Shown here in pieces: positions 46,588 through 58,662 of a stretch of 64,000 bases of DNA (the first letter of the stretch is position 1; every line of letters begins with the position of its first letter). Under the pieces are notes generated by a model. It saw nothing but the letters and a program-made list of their open reading frames with translations. It searched no databases and was not told the DNA's origin. Source of the DNA: Cryptomeria japonica (Eukaryota > Streptophyta > Pinopsida > Cupressales > Cupressaceae); contig NC_081415.1 in assembly GCF_030272615.1 (NCBI RefSeq), positions 507,485,373 to 507,549,372 of the forward strand, read 5' to 3'. The position numbers and the translations under genes are program-made.

Positions 46588-49500
46588 ATGAAATACATCT
46601 CATGGAATATTAGAGGCTTGGAGTCGCCTGATAGAAAGTTTGTTATTAAGAGGATTCTGAATTGTCATAAACATCTAGATTTCTTGATGCTTCAAGAGCT
46701 TAAATCTGTTGAGTTCTCCCTTGACACTGCACTTGATTTTATTTGGAGAGATGTGATCAAAATATGCACCAATCATCCTAAGGGAAAGGGTGGAGTTGGT
46801 CTCCTCATTAACCCTAAGTGGGAAAATCACATTAGGGATAGGGGCGTCTCCCCTTGTAACAGAGTGGCTTGGGCCTCCCTGGATATCAAAGGCTCTTGTT
46901 TTGGGGTATGTTCTATATATGCACCTAATGATCATAGGGAAAGAGTGTCCCTCTGGAATTGGTTGGCAGCCCTTCCAAGTATCCCGTGGGTCATGGCTGG
47001 AGACTTTAACATGATTGAAAACCAAGATGATAAGGTCGGGGGTATCCCTTTTGAATGGAAGTGTCAAGAGAAACCTCACTGGGATAGATTTAAACAACAC
47101 ATGCAGCTATTTGACCCCCTTGAGGGCAAGAAATCTGAATCCTCTGCCCTATGGTACACTTGGTGCAACTTTCAGCAAGGCCCCAACCGAATTTACTCTA
47201 GATTAGACAGGTTCTATGTTAATCAAATTTTCTTCTCCTTCTCCCTTAACCACTTGGGGAACTCGGTGGTTGTTCTGCCAATAACCTTATCTGACCATTT
47301 CCCTACCATTGCTATCATCAATACTAGGAACTCCATCCCTAACAACAATCCTCTCAATAAGAAGTTTATCCCAAAAGATAGTGAAGCCTCAAAAGAGGCT
47401 AGAAATAGGTGCAATAACATTATCCCAAAAAGAATCTCTGAGGCTGGAGCTCTTTCTCTCAAGACCAAAATCTCTATGATAGAAATCGTTGATGCCATTA
47501 AATCCCTCAAGGATGATAAGGCCCTAGGCCCCGATGGACTTCCTGCTGAGTTTTACAAGACCAATATTGAGTGGGTCACCAAAGACCTTTATGACATATA
47601 CACCAAAGCATTTGATAGTGGCACCCTTGGGGAGTCCATCAATAGGGGCATTGTTAAAATTATCCCAAAAGATGGGGACAAAGCCCTCATAAAAAACTGG
47701 AGGCCAATTACTCTCCTCAACGTTTCTTATAAAATCCTGGCCAAATCTCTAGCCTCTCGTCTTGAGAAGATCCTTCCCAAGTTCATCTGCTCTACCCAAA
47801 CAGGATTCATTAAAGGAAGGTATATCTTGGAGAACCTTGTCACTAGTTGGGAATCTATGGAATGGGCCAAAACTTCAAATCAAGATACTGTCGTGTTCCT
47901 TGTAGACTTTGAGAAGGCCTGTGACAAGGTGGAATGGGACTTCATCCTCATGATTCTCAAAGCCTTTGGTTTCCCTAGCGAGTTCTATAAATATGTCTAA
48001 ATTCTCCTCAAAGATGCCTCCACCCTAGTTGAAGTTAATGGATCACTTTCCGAGTCTATTCCTCTTTCTAGATCCATTAGACAGGGTTGCCCCCTCTCCC
48101 TTGCTCTGTTTGTCATTGCCTCAGACGCCCTCTTTTACCTCCTAAGAGATGATACCTTATCCCCTAAAGTTCATGGCATTAAGATGTCAGATGACTCTGA
48201 ATTGCTCAACATACAACTTGCTGATGACACTGCGCTCTTCCTGGAGCTCTCTAGGCATAACATTGACTCCCTCAATCAAAAGCTTGCAACCTTTAGCAGA
48301 GCCTCTAGTGCTCATATCTCCAATTCCAAGTCTATCCTGCTTGGGTGGAACGAGGAACCCCCAAACTGGCTTCAGCAAGTTGGATACTCATGGGGAGGAC
48401 CCAATAAATAGTTAGGTACCTCGGTATCCCTTTTTCTGTCTCTCCCTCTCTCAAGGATATGTGGATTTGGGTCAAAGAAAAGATTGACAAAAAACTTAAT
48501 AAATGGGACAATAGGATCCTATCCTTGGCTAGTAGGATCCAAGTCTGCCAAAAAATCCTCTCCTCTTATAGTTTGTACTACTCCTCTGTCTGGATGTTCA
48601 GTAACTACCAAGTTTATGAGATCCAAAAATCTATCAGGCGCTTCCTTTGGTTTGATGGTAAGGGTAAAAGAAAGGCCCACACGGTCAAATGGCTCTGGTG
48701 CCACATAGATAAGAAACTTGGTGGGCAGGGACTTAAGGATCTCAGAATGCAAGGAGTTTCCCTGGCTGCCAAGTGGATATTTCGTGCCCTGGAAGGACAA
48801 GAACCCTGGAAGATCCTTGTCAGAAATAAGATACAAAATGACATCCCCAAGTCTACCAAATCTTGGAAAGCCCTCCCCTTTAGTTATCTGATAGCAGGCG
48901 GATTCTTTGTGTCTGTTCAAGGCACTTGGGTGTTTAAATCCATCTGGAAGGCCTGGGAGCATGTGCGTAAACTTATTACCAACTCTAATATTGATTGTAA
49001 TAATACTCTGCATGGGGAAAGGTCAATATGGTGGAATCTCTACCATAACTATAAACCCCTCGCTTTAACCCAAGGCTGCTCTACTAGGAATTGGTATAAT
49101 AAAGGCATTAAATACCTCATGGACATCTTGGAACATGATAATCTCATCAGTTGGGAGGACCTTAGCAATAAGTTTGGCCTCCCTGCCTCACATAAGAGAA
49201 CCTACAATATGATTAAAAATGCTTGTGCTTGTCTAGATCTTCCTAGGAACACTGATGTAGATGCTCACAAATACCTCTCATTCCAATGGAAGGATGGCTC
49301 CCTCCTCTCCAAGGTCAAAGCCAAATCTATCTACAAATTGCTCACTCATGATACCACGGTGATTGATCATATTAAGTCCCTCTGGTATGTTGACCTTAAT
49401 ACATCTGTCTGGCAGAAAACATTCGAGAAATTATGGAAGTCCCCCATCCCCCCTAAATAAAATGCTTCGGGTGGAAACTGATGTTGGATAGACTGCCTAT

Positions 49501-50143
49501 TAGGAATAACATTGCTGCCTTTGACCTATGCTCTGTATGTAGGAAGCTTGAGACTATGCGGCACATCTTTTTTGACTGCATTTTTGCCAGAGAGGTCTGG
49601 CTGATGTTTGGAATTTCCATTACTGAACATGTCTGTACTCTTGATATTATTGCTGGATTCATTCATGGCCTCAAGAAGGATGCTAACCTATTTTGGCAAA
49701 TTCTCTCTTCTTTCATACTTTGGTTTATTTGGAAGCTTAGAAATGAGGAAAAATTCCAAGGTACTGATAGGACTCTTACTGGGTTTTTTAAGAAACTCAC
49801 ACGTTATAAAATTGTTGTGCAAGTATGTTTTTTGATGAATGTTAAGAGGGAGAAGCTACTACGTTTCCTCAGGGATGGCCAAGCAACCATGTTCATATAT
49901 GAGATGAAGGATGGCTTTGAATGGGCTAGAATTGCGGAAAACCAGACTGCATTCGATGAGGCTCTAAAGAAACTAATCAAGGAACTCAGGGACAACAGAG
50001 GTCCCTACTTTGATAGGCTCGAAATGTTTACCCAAGTCCTGGAGCAGAAGAAGGTGGTGTGGATGGAAGGGCCACAAGGATGGACAACATGGATGGAAAC
50101 CAGGATGAGATTTTGCAATAAGTGTCCAGTAGCCTCTAGTTGA
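46588..50143 (+). pseudogene. LINE-B ORF2: endonuclease, reverse transcriptase, C-terminal zinc domain
   Basis: Starts MKYISWNIRGLES. The endonuclease (1-240) keeps N in WNIRG, E in LQELKS, D and N in GDFNMI, and SDH. A short spacer leads straight to reverse transcriptase: DDKALGPDGLP, NWRPITLLNVSYKILA, TQTGFIKGRYI, motif A FLVDFEKACDKVEW, IRQGCPLS and LADDT (aromatic residue before ADD replaced by Leu). Stops occur at 47998 (TAA) and 48409 (TAG, with a one-base shift just after). Frame 0 continues 48411-49460 (RYLGIP to SPIPPK), then a stop and shift, and the zf-RVT-type end (49481-50143: CSVCRKLETMRHIFFDC). The enzyme nicks DNA and primes reverse transcription at the target. The expected ~200-residue linker between endonuclease and RT is missing. 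Confidence 0.85.
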
Positions 50144-50325
50144 TGTATATGGTTCACTGTATATACTCTCTCTCGTAACTCTTTTTTGTGTAGGAGGTTG
50201 TCTTTGTTCAATCGGATAATCCCACTGGTTAATGGCTAAGGCTTTGCCTCCCATCCTCGTTTTTGTATAAACTCTCCTTATTTTGGTCTCTCGATATTTT
50301 ATATATATATATATATATTAACACT

Positions 50326-53225
50326 TAAGGGGTAAAGGATAAAAAAATAACAAAGAGAGGGGAGTGGTAAATTCATGGTTTTTTAATTATGATATTTTGG
50401 AGTGTATCCACATCATACTATATAAGAATTATTTGAGTCATCTTAATTTTTTTGAGGGGTATAGTTCTTTTTAAGGTAAATTTACCTTTATTTTGGGGTG
50501 CTTTTACCCAATCAACTTTTGATATTGAAAAGAAAAATCATTGATACTATCAAGGGATTGAGTCATAGGAAGGGAGACAAAAAGATTGTTGGAAGTGCAA
50601 TTTTAGGGAGAGATCATTGAGAAGTAAAAAGGAAAATGTTGGAGAATAGCATGATTCAAATCTCATGACTACAAATGTCAATAGAAGATAGGTTCACATA
50701 CTTTTCTTCAACTCTAAGCATACTATATATCTTCATGATGTCTTCAATAATTATCTCATACCATTGACTTAGTAATGGGGTGTGATCAAAGGTGAACAAT
50801 CTCAATCTAGCAAATTCTTATAATGTATTTATCAACACCATTTCTTTTAGATGTAGGTAGTAAACAATGAGATGAACAAAATTAAGATATCTAATGAAAT
50901 TCAAATCCATAAACCATTAAAAATTGACCTAAAAAATGTTATACATTGTATCAGAATAATAAACACTCATAAAAATAGTGTAAAAAAAGAGAAAAAAAAC
51001 ATTATATTTAATTCTCCATCTTTACAATATATCAAAATGTCCAATTAACTCAAATATTTTACATTTTAATAGTGCAAGTAACAAATCAATAGGACAGTGT
51101 CTTCCCAACATCAGAAAGAATAAAATAATTGATATAAAAAATTAAAATTGAGAAGGCATTCTAAAAACTAAACAAGTATGGTGTATGGCACCTTAGCTGG
51201 ATATTCCCTTCCCTAGACTAGACTTGGAGCTCTTTGGAATGAACCTACAACTTACATTATTTGATTATTTGAGGCCTTATAGTGAATTTAGTGGTAGAGG
51301 TTAACAATTAATGAGTGCACACCCACATGCAACACCACATGTTGCTATTGTAAGCACGCCCACATGCAACACCACATGTTGCTATTGTAAGCAGATTGTG
51401 CTAGGGACGTGGAGGGAGAAATGATATTTCAAATGTTCTTTTTAATATTTTTGATGTTTATTAATGGGTTTAAAGACAAAAATGGTGGTATAAGGTTAAT
51501 AGTTATAATAGTAAAATTTTGTATATTTATATTAGTTTTTATTTAGTTGTGTTAATTTCTTGGTACTTGTATATAGTGGTAAATATGGCTATACACTTTT
51601 TATTCAAATACAAGCAAGTGTATATGGCTATACACTTAGCTTTATCTCATTTATTTATACACTCATATATTTGTCTTATCTACCTATTCTTCACATCTAT
51701 CTATGTATCTACTTTCATGTTACTTTCCATTTAGATTTGATCATTATCTCATTCTAGGGTAAGTTCCTAGTCATGATGACCACCTCACAACTTTATAATT
51801 TAAGATTTAAAATTCAAATTGGGTCAACCATTATCCTTCAAATTTCTACCTTGAGTCAACCAAACAAATGTTTGATGCAATTTGATGTTATGCATTAGTA
51901 TTTAAACAAATTCAATGCATTCATTCTAATCATAAAATATCCATGTCCTAATCAATCATTTTAGAATATTGGAGTAATCTATAGTAATACATATCAATTT
52001 GGTGCAATAAAAAGAATAAGAATCAACATATTAAACTTGCATACTATTTCCAATTGTGTTCACTTTCTAAGGGTTGATTTAGGAGAACTTGCTTCCCTAT
52101 GACTAATTGACAACCCATAAGGTAATTTTTACATTTGGCCAAATAACCAAACATTTAGAAAGGGAAAGGTAAAAGGTTAGATATTAGGAAACTTTATAAA
52201 TAACACCACTAAATGCCAAATAAAATTTTTAGCCTAAATGCAAATTTGAAACTATGAATTCATCATAGACTTGTGACAATGTCTTCTAATAAAAATGCAA
52301 AAGTCCAACACAAATTCCTAAGCATCTCAATAAAGATGCATTATTTCCAAGTGTAACATCAAATGATTTAAAAATCTCATATATTTAACATATATTTCAA
52401 CTATTAAACTAACTATAACCATCCTCCTTATTCCATTTCTAAACTAAAAATATTTATTTTTTACTTTAGTTATATTTAATTAAGCTAAACTAATTATACT
52501 TATTTTGTACAGATGAAGTGAGTCGGGAGATAAGGATAAAGATGGTTAGTGATCATCTTCCAAAGTGGGATGAGAGACAATAACATATATTAAAGTTATG
52601 ACCTTAGAAACTATATTCTTTCATTACTCTCAAATGTGAAAGTTTAAATCATATATTTTTCTTAAATTTAAAATTGTAAGATTATAATGAGGTATCTTCT
52701 ATCATTTCAAGAAAAAGATCTATGGGCAAGGTATTCCACTCAAACATGCATATTTTTTAAATAAGATGATTTTTTTATTATATAATGTATAATATGTAGA
52801 TTATATATATTTTTTAATGAGTAGTAGTATAGGTTTTTCGTATACTAGCATTTGGTCATATGGATAAAGGGTGTACATAATATAGGCATGTTGAAAGGAA
52901 ACAATTTGATTGAGCTTACAGAACTGCAAGGAGTTTTATGACAACTTTATAAATGTAATATCCCTTTTTAAAATTTCCTTATTTTCTTTTAAATTATAAG
53001 TTTAACTCTCAATTATAGAAGGTTACACAATTAGAATAAATATGAAATCCATATGATTCATAAATTACTACTAAGATTGAATTCCATTAGTTATATTTAA
53101 TATTCAAAGAATGGTTTTGAATGATCAAGTTGTCTATTTCTAGCAACTAATTAATGAGTCCCCTTTCTTCCGATGACAACTTAAATTTCCACAACCTATA
53201 TATGCTTACAATGTGGATGGGAAAC
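50326..53225. other. Anonymous AT-rich sequence, no gene seen
   Basis: No frame with recognisable domains on either strand. A 37-bp tandem duplication lies at 51322-51395. TGTAATATCCC near 52950 resembles an LTR start, but I found no matching end. Confidence 0.5.
51322..51395. repeat. 37-bp tandem duplication
   Basis: CCCACATGCAACACCACATG and the following bases at 51322 recur at 51359, nearly identical. Each unit contains the palindromic-looking ACATG...CATGT. Confidence 0.85.
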
Positions 53226-53245
53226 ATCTATCTATCTATCTATCT
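53226..53245. repeat. ATCT microsatellite
   Basis: Five perfect ATCT units. Confidence 0.9.
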
Positions 53246-54083
53246 GATAATTTAAATGTGGAAAACACTAAACAACGAAAAACCATGATGAGAATCAAAC
53301 TCCCAATATGAATAACTGATTACAAAGTTTAGGCTTGAGACCAAGGAGCTCACCACCCTTGAAAGGACTTGCAATCTACTAAGGCACACAACCTTAGGGC
53401 AAGATACAAAGGTGTAAAAATTGCCAAAAGGAACACACCTTCTTCTGGTAGATGCAGAAGATCAAATGAACTAAAATGAGCAAGATCTAGTGATCATGAA
53501 ATTGTCCTTGAACCATTGTGTTAAGCAACCAATATCATGGAAAACATATCTGACAACAATCACTATCTCAAATCTCTTCACAAATTGTCTTTTCCACTTA
53601 TGCTATATCAAATCTGCTTGTGTATCATTCATAGCTAATACAAGATAATTCACTAAAACCCTTAACTAGGTTGGCCACAAACATAATATACAAAATTACA
53701 TAAAATAGGCTATTGGAACCAAAAATGTCAAATGTGATCCACTCTAGAAAATAGAGAGGACCCAAACATCACCACACATCCTTTCCAAATAATTCCAATG
53801 GACCACATATGCTAACACATCCTCCAAGGTCGGTATCAAATGAAATGTGTGGCACACCAACCGGTTAGCCCAAAACCATTCTCTAGTGCACAAAAAAAAT
53901 GCAGATCTACACACCATAATGGATCCATATCATCATCAATATTAAACCATAAAAGTATATCTAGACCAAAAAGGCATGAGCCAAATACGATACACCACCT
54001 TAGTCAACCAAAAACCAACCCACCTGACATCACTGAACACTCAACACCATAAATCCACTCGCTAATTAAACCATCACTATAAA

Positions 54084-56511
54084 TGTTACATCCCTATTTT
54101 CATTAATGATTTTATTTTGGATGTTGCAATTGAGATTGGCATGTCATCAATATTTTATTTATTTTCATACATGAGATGTATAATCATCAGTGAGATGGAA
54201 ATATTGGGAACGACTTAAATCACACACACTAAGCTTACACTTCTAGTCTTAAAAGTGTTAAACACTTAGAGTTGACTGACATTTTCTAGGCTTAATATGT
54301 TGCTTAAGGTGTGTGGTCATGCTAAGAATACACTTCTAGGCTTAAAAGTGTTCAACACTCAGAGTTGACTACCATTTTCTAGGCTTAATATGTTGCTTAG
54401 TGTGTGTAGTTTAAGGCTGGCCGAAATATTGACATGAGTGATTGATGTTGATAATATTTATTGTATATATATTTGGAAATTATAAAAGATAAGATTTGTC
54501 TAAAGTGGATGCAAGAGTAGCTACACCCTTAGGAGGGAGGGAGAGTATCATCAAGGAGAGGAATGCAGACTTCAGAAGAGGTCAAATTTTCCACCGAGCC
54601 TAAACCTAGAGATAAGTTGTCCTTGAGGGTTTGTCGTAATCTTGGTATCAAGGGTGAAATTGACGTGACCTTGTTAGTTAGGTAATCTTGGTCTATCTCT
54701 TGTAACATCTATAATTAATGAAAAAAGAGAGAGATTATCAATTTCTTCATAATTAAAATATGAATGTCATTTGAATTCAATCCAATTCTTCATTTATGTA
54801 AATACATATTAATATATCTATATTGAGGGGCATTAATTAAATAATTCAAGAACCCACATTTATTAACTACGACTGTTATAGCTGAGATGATGAAGCTTGA
54901 TAATTAATTAACTTGAATTGAGGAAAACGTAGCATCCACTCCACCACTCTCGCAGTAAGATCTCCAAGATGACTTGTTGTTTAGCACTGGAAGTTTTGAT
55001 CTCAAGGAGTGCTCGAGTGGAATCATCCAGTAGTTGATTTATTCTATCATCAGTCATCGCCTACACACATGCATGTTTATTTCATTATGTATTATGTTTA
55101 TAGAAGAGCCAATACTGTCATAATATATTCCTTGTATTGCTTGCTATTATATGTTAAGAATTGAATATTTATCAGCATGTATCTGTTTCATTGTAGAAGT
55201 CATTATGATAACATAAAGATATCATTAAGTACTGTGCATTAAGAATCTGGAATATGGCTCATCGCACTTGAGTGCATATATATATTTTGAGTTTGACATA
55301 ATGACTGCGAGAAGGAACCTTATAACAAGACAATAGTTGAACATCAATAACCTGATAAAATGAATGCTTATAGTGATTTAAAAGAACTAATTTTGTAGTA
55401 AAGCCATAGAGGAATGCCTCTATTGAGTTGAAATAGTAGGAAACAAAAAAACTTCACCCGATGGGTAGTTGAGACCGTTTGGGACAAGGGACGGTAAGCA
55501 GTTGGCTTGTCCTGAAATGTGTAAAATATAAAAGCTAATTAATCAGAATGCTCTCTAAACTGTAATTATCTATTGAATCTTAATTTGTATTCTCTGATCA
55601 GCTGAGCAAGAAAACTGAAGTTATAATTAAATGGAACCCATGTTGACAATTGAGTCCATTAGAGTTAGTAGTACAACAATTGGCGGGTCCAATTATGTTG
55701 CAAACCCATGAAGGTAGTTGTAGACCATTAATGTCAGTAGCAATGAGACAGATTATGTAACTATATGGTTATGAAAACCAATGGGTTAGTCGTTCCAAGA
55801 TGTTATGTAACTTGTGAGTCATTTGAACTCTAGTATGATCAAGTCGAGCAAGGGTGTTAAATACTAATAACGCATTGAACATGCTTGCAATGTTAAAACC
55901 TTGGCCAAGGTGGTGCTACTTAAAGCATGCGACTGTCAATTCACATGAATTAGATGCACCTATTACTCAAATGGTCATACTAGTTAGGGGGTACCTTTAG
56001 CATGTGACCAACTAGTTGTGTGTAGGTTGTAAACACTAGGCTTAGATGGCAAGATGGCAACTAGATCTAGAATTCTTACTTTGCACCCTCGAGAAGGGTA
56101 GGGCCACTTCCAATTGGACAAAGTGCGGGGGAATGCCAAGCGTATGGTTGGATGGAAAAACTCTTAATGATTATCTTCCTCTTCCAAACTATTTTGAGCC
56201 TTGTTATAGAAAACTCTAGTCGGAAAGCTTAATGATTTGTAATCTTTGAACTTTATTCTCTTTCTTTTTAAAAGTGAAATGATCATGTTAATTACTTATG
56301 CTTGTAGATTATGATTCATGTTTAGTTCATTTTGAAGATTAACTTACTTTCAGGTTATCAATTAGAATACTTATTATGTTGAAGAGTAGGTAGTTAGTTA
56401 GTTTTCATTTTCAGCTGAAGCAATTATGTTTTATTTGAAATACTCAAGCTTTTTATCTTAATAAAGATAGATACCTATTTTATTTAAGTTTAGAATTAGT
56501 GGTATGTTACA
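54084..56511 (+). mobile_element. Putative solo LTR, 2.4 kb
   Basis: Begins TGTTACATCCC and ends GGTATGTTACA. The ends are inverted matches at 9 of 11 positions, in the same style as the giant LTRs (TGTAGTACCCC...GGGGCATTACA). Flanks are ATAAA (54079-54083) and AGAAA (56512-56516), a 5-bp duplication with one mismatch. No primer-binding site or polypurine tract adjoins either end, so it would be a solo LTR. The flanking sequence on both sides looks like one copia LTR. Confidence 0.5.
54237..54422 (+). repeat. 93-bp tandem duplication
   Basis: ACACTTCTAG(T/G)CTTAAAAGTGTT begins at 54237 and 54330. Both units run through TTTTCTAGGCTTAATATGTT and differ slightly. It lies inside the putative solo LTR. 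Confidence 0.85.
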
Positions 56512-57000
56512 AGAAAAATTGAGTTGGAACACTGCACAAACCAAATAAGCATGTCCTCCAAGCCACAACACTTGAATCAACAAAATCAGAGAACCAACAA
56601 GCATTCTTCGGACTAGTTCTGATAGACCACCACTGTCAAAAATAGGAACAAATAATTCCACCATCTTAGAAACAGAGGACTTGTAAACTTGATAGTACAA
56701 CATACACATATCATAAAAATTATATCCAAAACTGCACTCCATAATCTTCACATACCAAAGGAATGCAAATAATTCTTCCACTGGGACATTAAAAACACTT
56801 TCATACATAAATACTATTTTGTGCATATTGAAGCTCCCACTACACCAACCTTCCATAAATACCTCAATATCACTACCAGACCACATAACAACATTTGAAC
56901 ATACATTTTTGGACCATCTACAATACATAGTGACATCAGTGACAACATAAGACACATTGACATTAATGACAACACAACACAACAACTCAAGTTTCCAACA

Positions 57001-58405
57001 ATTTTGCTTACACTCCTTGTTGTCGAATTCACTATATCATTTTTTTCAATGTTGGATATTAGTTATTCAATTGCATACAATTGAACCATGATGATGACCT
57101 CATCTAAAATAAAATTTGTTTATGCATATATGTATGTCCCATAAACTTAGATTTTTTATGTGTGTTTTTTCTCAGACCAAAATAAGGTTTTATAATTGAA
57201 GGAAGTTATGGTAGCGGAACACATTCCTACAATAATCTTGAGAGAAGGGTAAATATTTCTTTTACAAATCTTTACAACAATTACAAAAACTTAATAGAAA
57301 TAAAAATAAATAGCATGCATACCACAAGACAATGATTTATGTGCGGAAAACCCTTTTGGGAGGAAAACCCCATGCTCCAAAAGTTATCCAATATATTATT
57401 GAGAAATCAAAAACATATTAGAGTATTCTTGCAAAGAAAGCTTCTTATAGGAGTATAACCAACAAAGATCCAAAGGTAACTCAACAACTATCAAACTTTT
57501 AGAATACATCATAGTTAGCAACCATAATATAATGCCCTCATAAAATAGGGTTGCCTTCTAGGGCAAACAAAGTGCACAAAATATCCACTATTAGATCTAT
57601 GACCTAATGATAATTAGTCAAGATTCTTGTATCAACAGTAACCTTTTATCAACAATACCTATTTATTATTGCAATGTTGAGACGTTATTTTCCTAACATG
57701 TAAGGGCCCCAAGACCTTGTACAATAAGAACAAGCATAAACCACATGAGACTAAACCACCAAAACAAGTAAAAGGAGGCAAGAGACAAAAATAAAGCTAC
57801 TATAAGAGTTAGAGAGGCCCCCCAAAAATAGTAGAGCCACAATAAAATAACAACCCAAACATGATCATGGAGGTTTAAAGAAAAATATTGCCAAAGAATT
57901 CTAGAAAGGAGTCCAAGTCTAGTCCTTAGGAGCCAAATTTAGCCAACTCACACTTATTTACTTCAATTTTTCTCTTGTTCTCAAGGGTAGATCCCCTCAT
58001 TTCCCCCATAAGGCTTGAACCATCAAAATATATAAAAAAAATTTTTATATTCCCTGTATTATGTTTCTAAATAAATAACATTTTGACACTCTTTCCCAAC
58101 AACGAGGGGAATCATGGTACCATTTTTTCAAAAGCTTGGCAAGAATGGGAGAAATGCAAACTTCTTGGAAATGCATGCAAATTTGCAAGGAGGACTTGTA
58201 GTGGATTTTTCTCTCCCAAACACCATATTTAGTTTTATAACATTTGGTACCTACCTATTTATATCACCGCATACCCAAAATATAGAAAAGCTAAGTGTTT
58301 CATAGATTTTATGACATTGTAAATAGATAAAAATTAACCAAAATAATTTGCAATATCATGAAAAACTTGTTCATTCTAGTACTCCAAAGGGAGCCCAAAG
58401 AGTTT
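57001..58405. other. Unassigned sequence with copia-LTR-like block
   Basis: No gene. Near 57335-57375 the minus strand reads GGGGTTTTCCTCCCAAAAGG and then GTTTTCCGCACATAAA, the copia LTR block also seen near 28090 and 43530. This suggests another decayed minus-strand copia remnant, but its limits are unknown. Confidence 0.4.
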
Positions 58406-58657
58406 TGTTGGTGTAATTAAGGTATTTTACCTTGGATATTTCTCACCTAGTTCCTAGTTACACTTTACTTAAGCTTACTTAGGGAATTACATAGGAGTAG
58501 TTGGGGCATTACCACTTTAGGTGGACTTATCGTGTTATTACTTTATCCTATCCACTTATAATGGTTGCACTTTTCCACCTTTGGTTGGTGATCCACCTTT
58601 AGTGGTGTTATCATGCCATGAGCTAATGACACTTGTTATAATCTCATTCACTCCCTT

Positions 58658-58662
58658 GTACT
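58658..58662. repeat. Near target duplication of the solo giant LTR, left
   Basis: GTACT, compared with ATACT at 62863-62867; four of five bases match. Confidence 0.7.

Larger units (their letters stand above)
44222..50325 (+). mobile_element. LINE-B, plant L1 retrotransposon, near full length, inactivated
   Basis: 5' leader with 116-bp repeats, ORF1 (44806-46575) and ORF2 (46588-50143), then about 180 bp of 3' sequence ending in a (TA)n run near 50300-50320. The outer limits are approximate; I could not find a target duplication. It is much better preserved than LINE-A, with only a few stops and frameshifts. Confidence 0.85.
53250..57000 (-). mobile_element. Probable minus-strand copia LTR, split by a solo LTR
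   Basis: On the minus strand a TGTTGGAAAC start lies at 57000. Text such as TTGTGTTGTCATTAATGTCA near 56975 and a GGTTTTTCGTTG block near 53275 resembles the LTR at 27906-29073 in order and spacing. Outside the inserted 54084-56511 the length is about 1.3 kb, similar to that LTR. No primer-binding site or partner LTR was found. A 175-codon minus frame at 56458-56985 crosses the junction and is probably chance. Confidence 0.35.

Noticed and set aside
56458-56985. 175-codon minus-strand open frame as a possible gene
   Set aside because: No recognisable domain. It crosses the likely LTR boundary at 56511, its N-terminal part reads like copia LTR sequence, and there is no sign of coding constraint.
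57700-57720. TGTAAGGGCCCC as the start of another long LTR
   Set aside because: No matching end, target duplication or priming signal was found.
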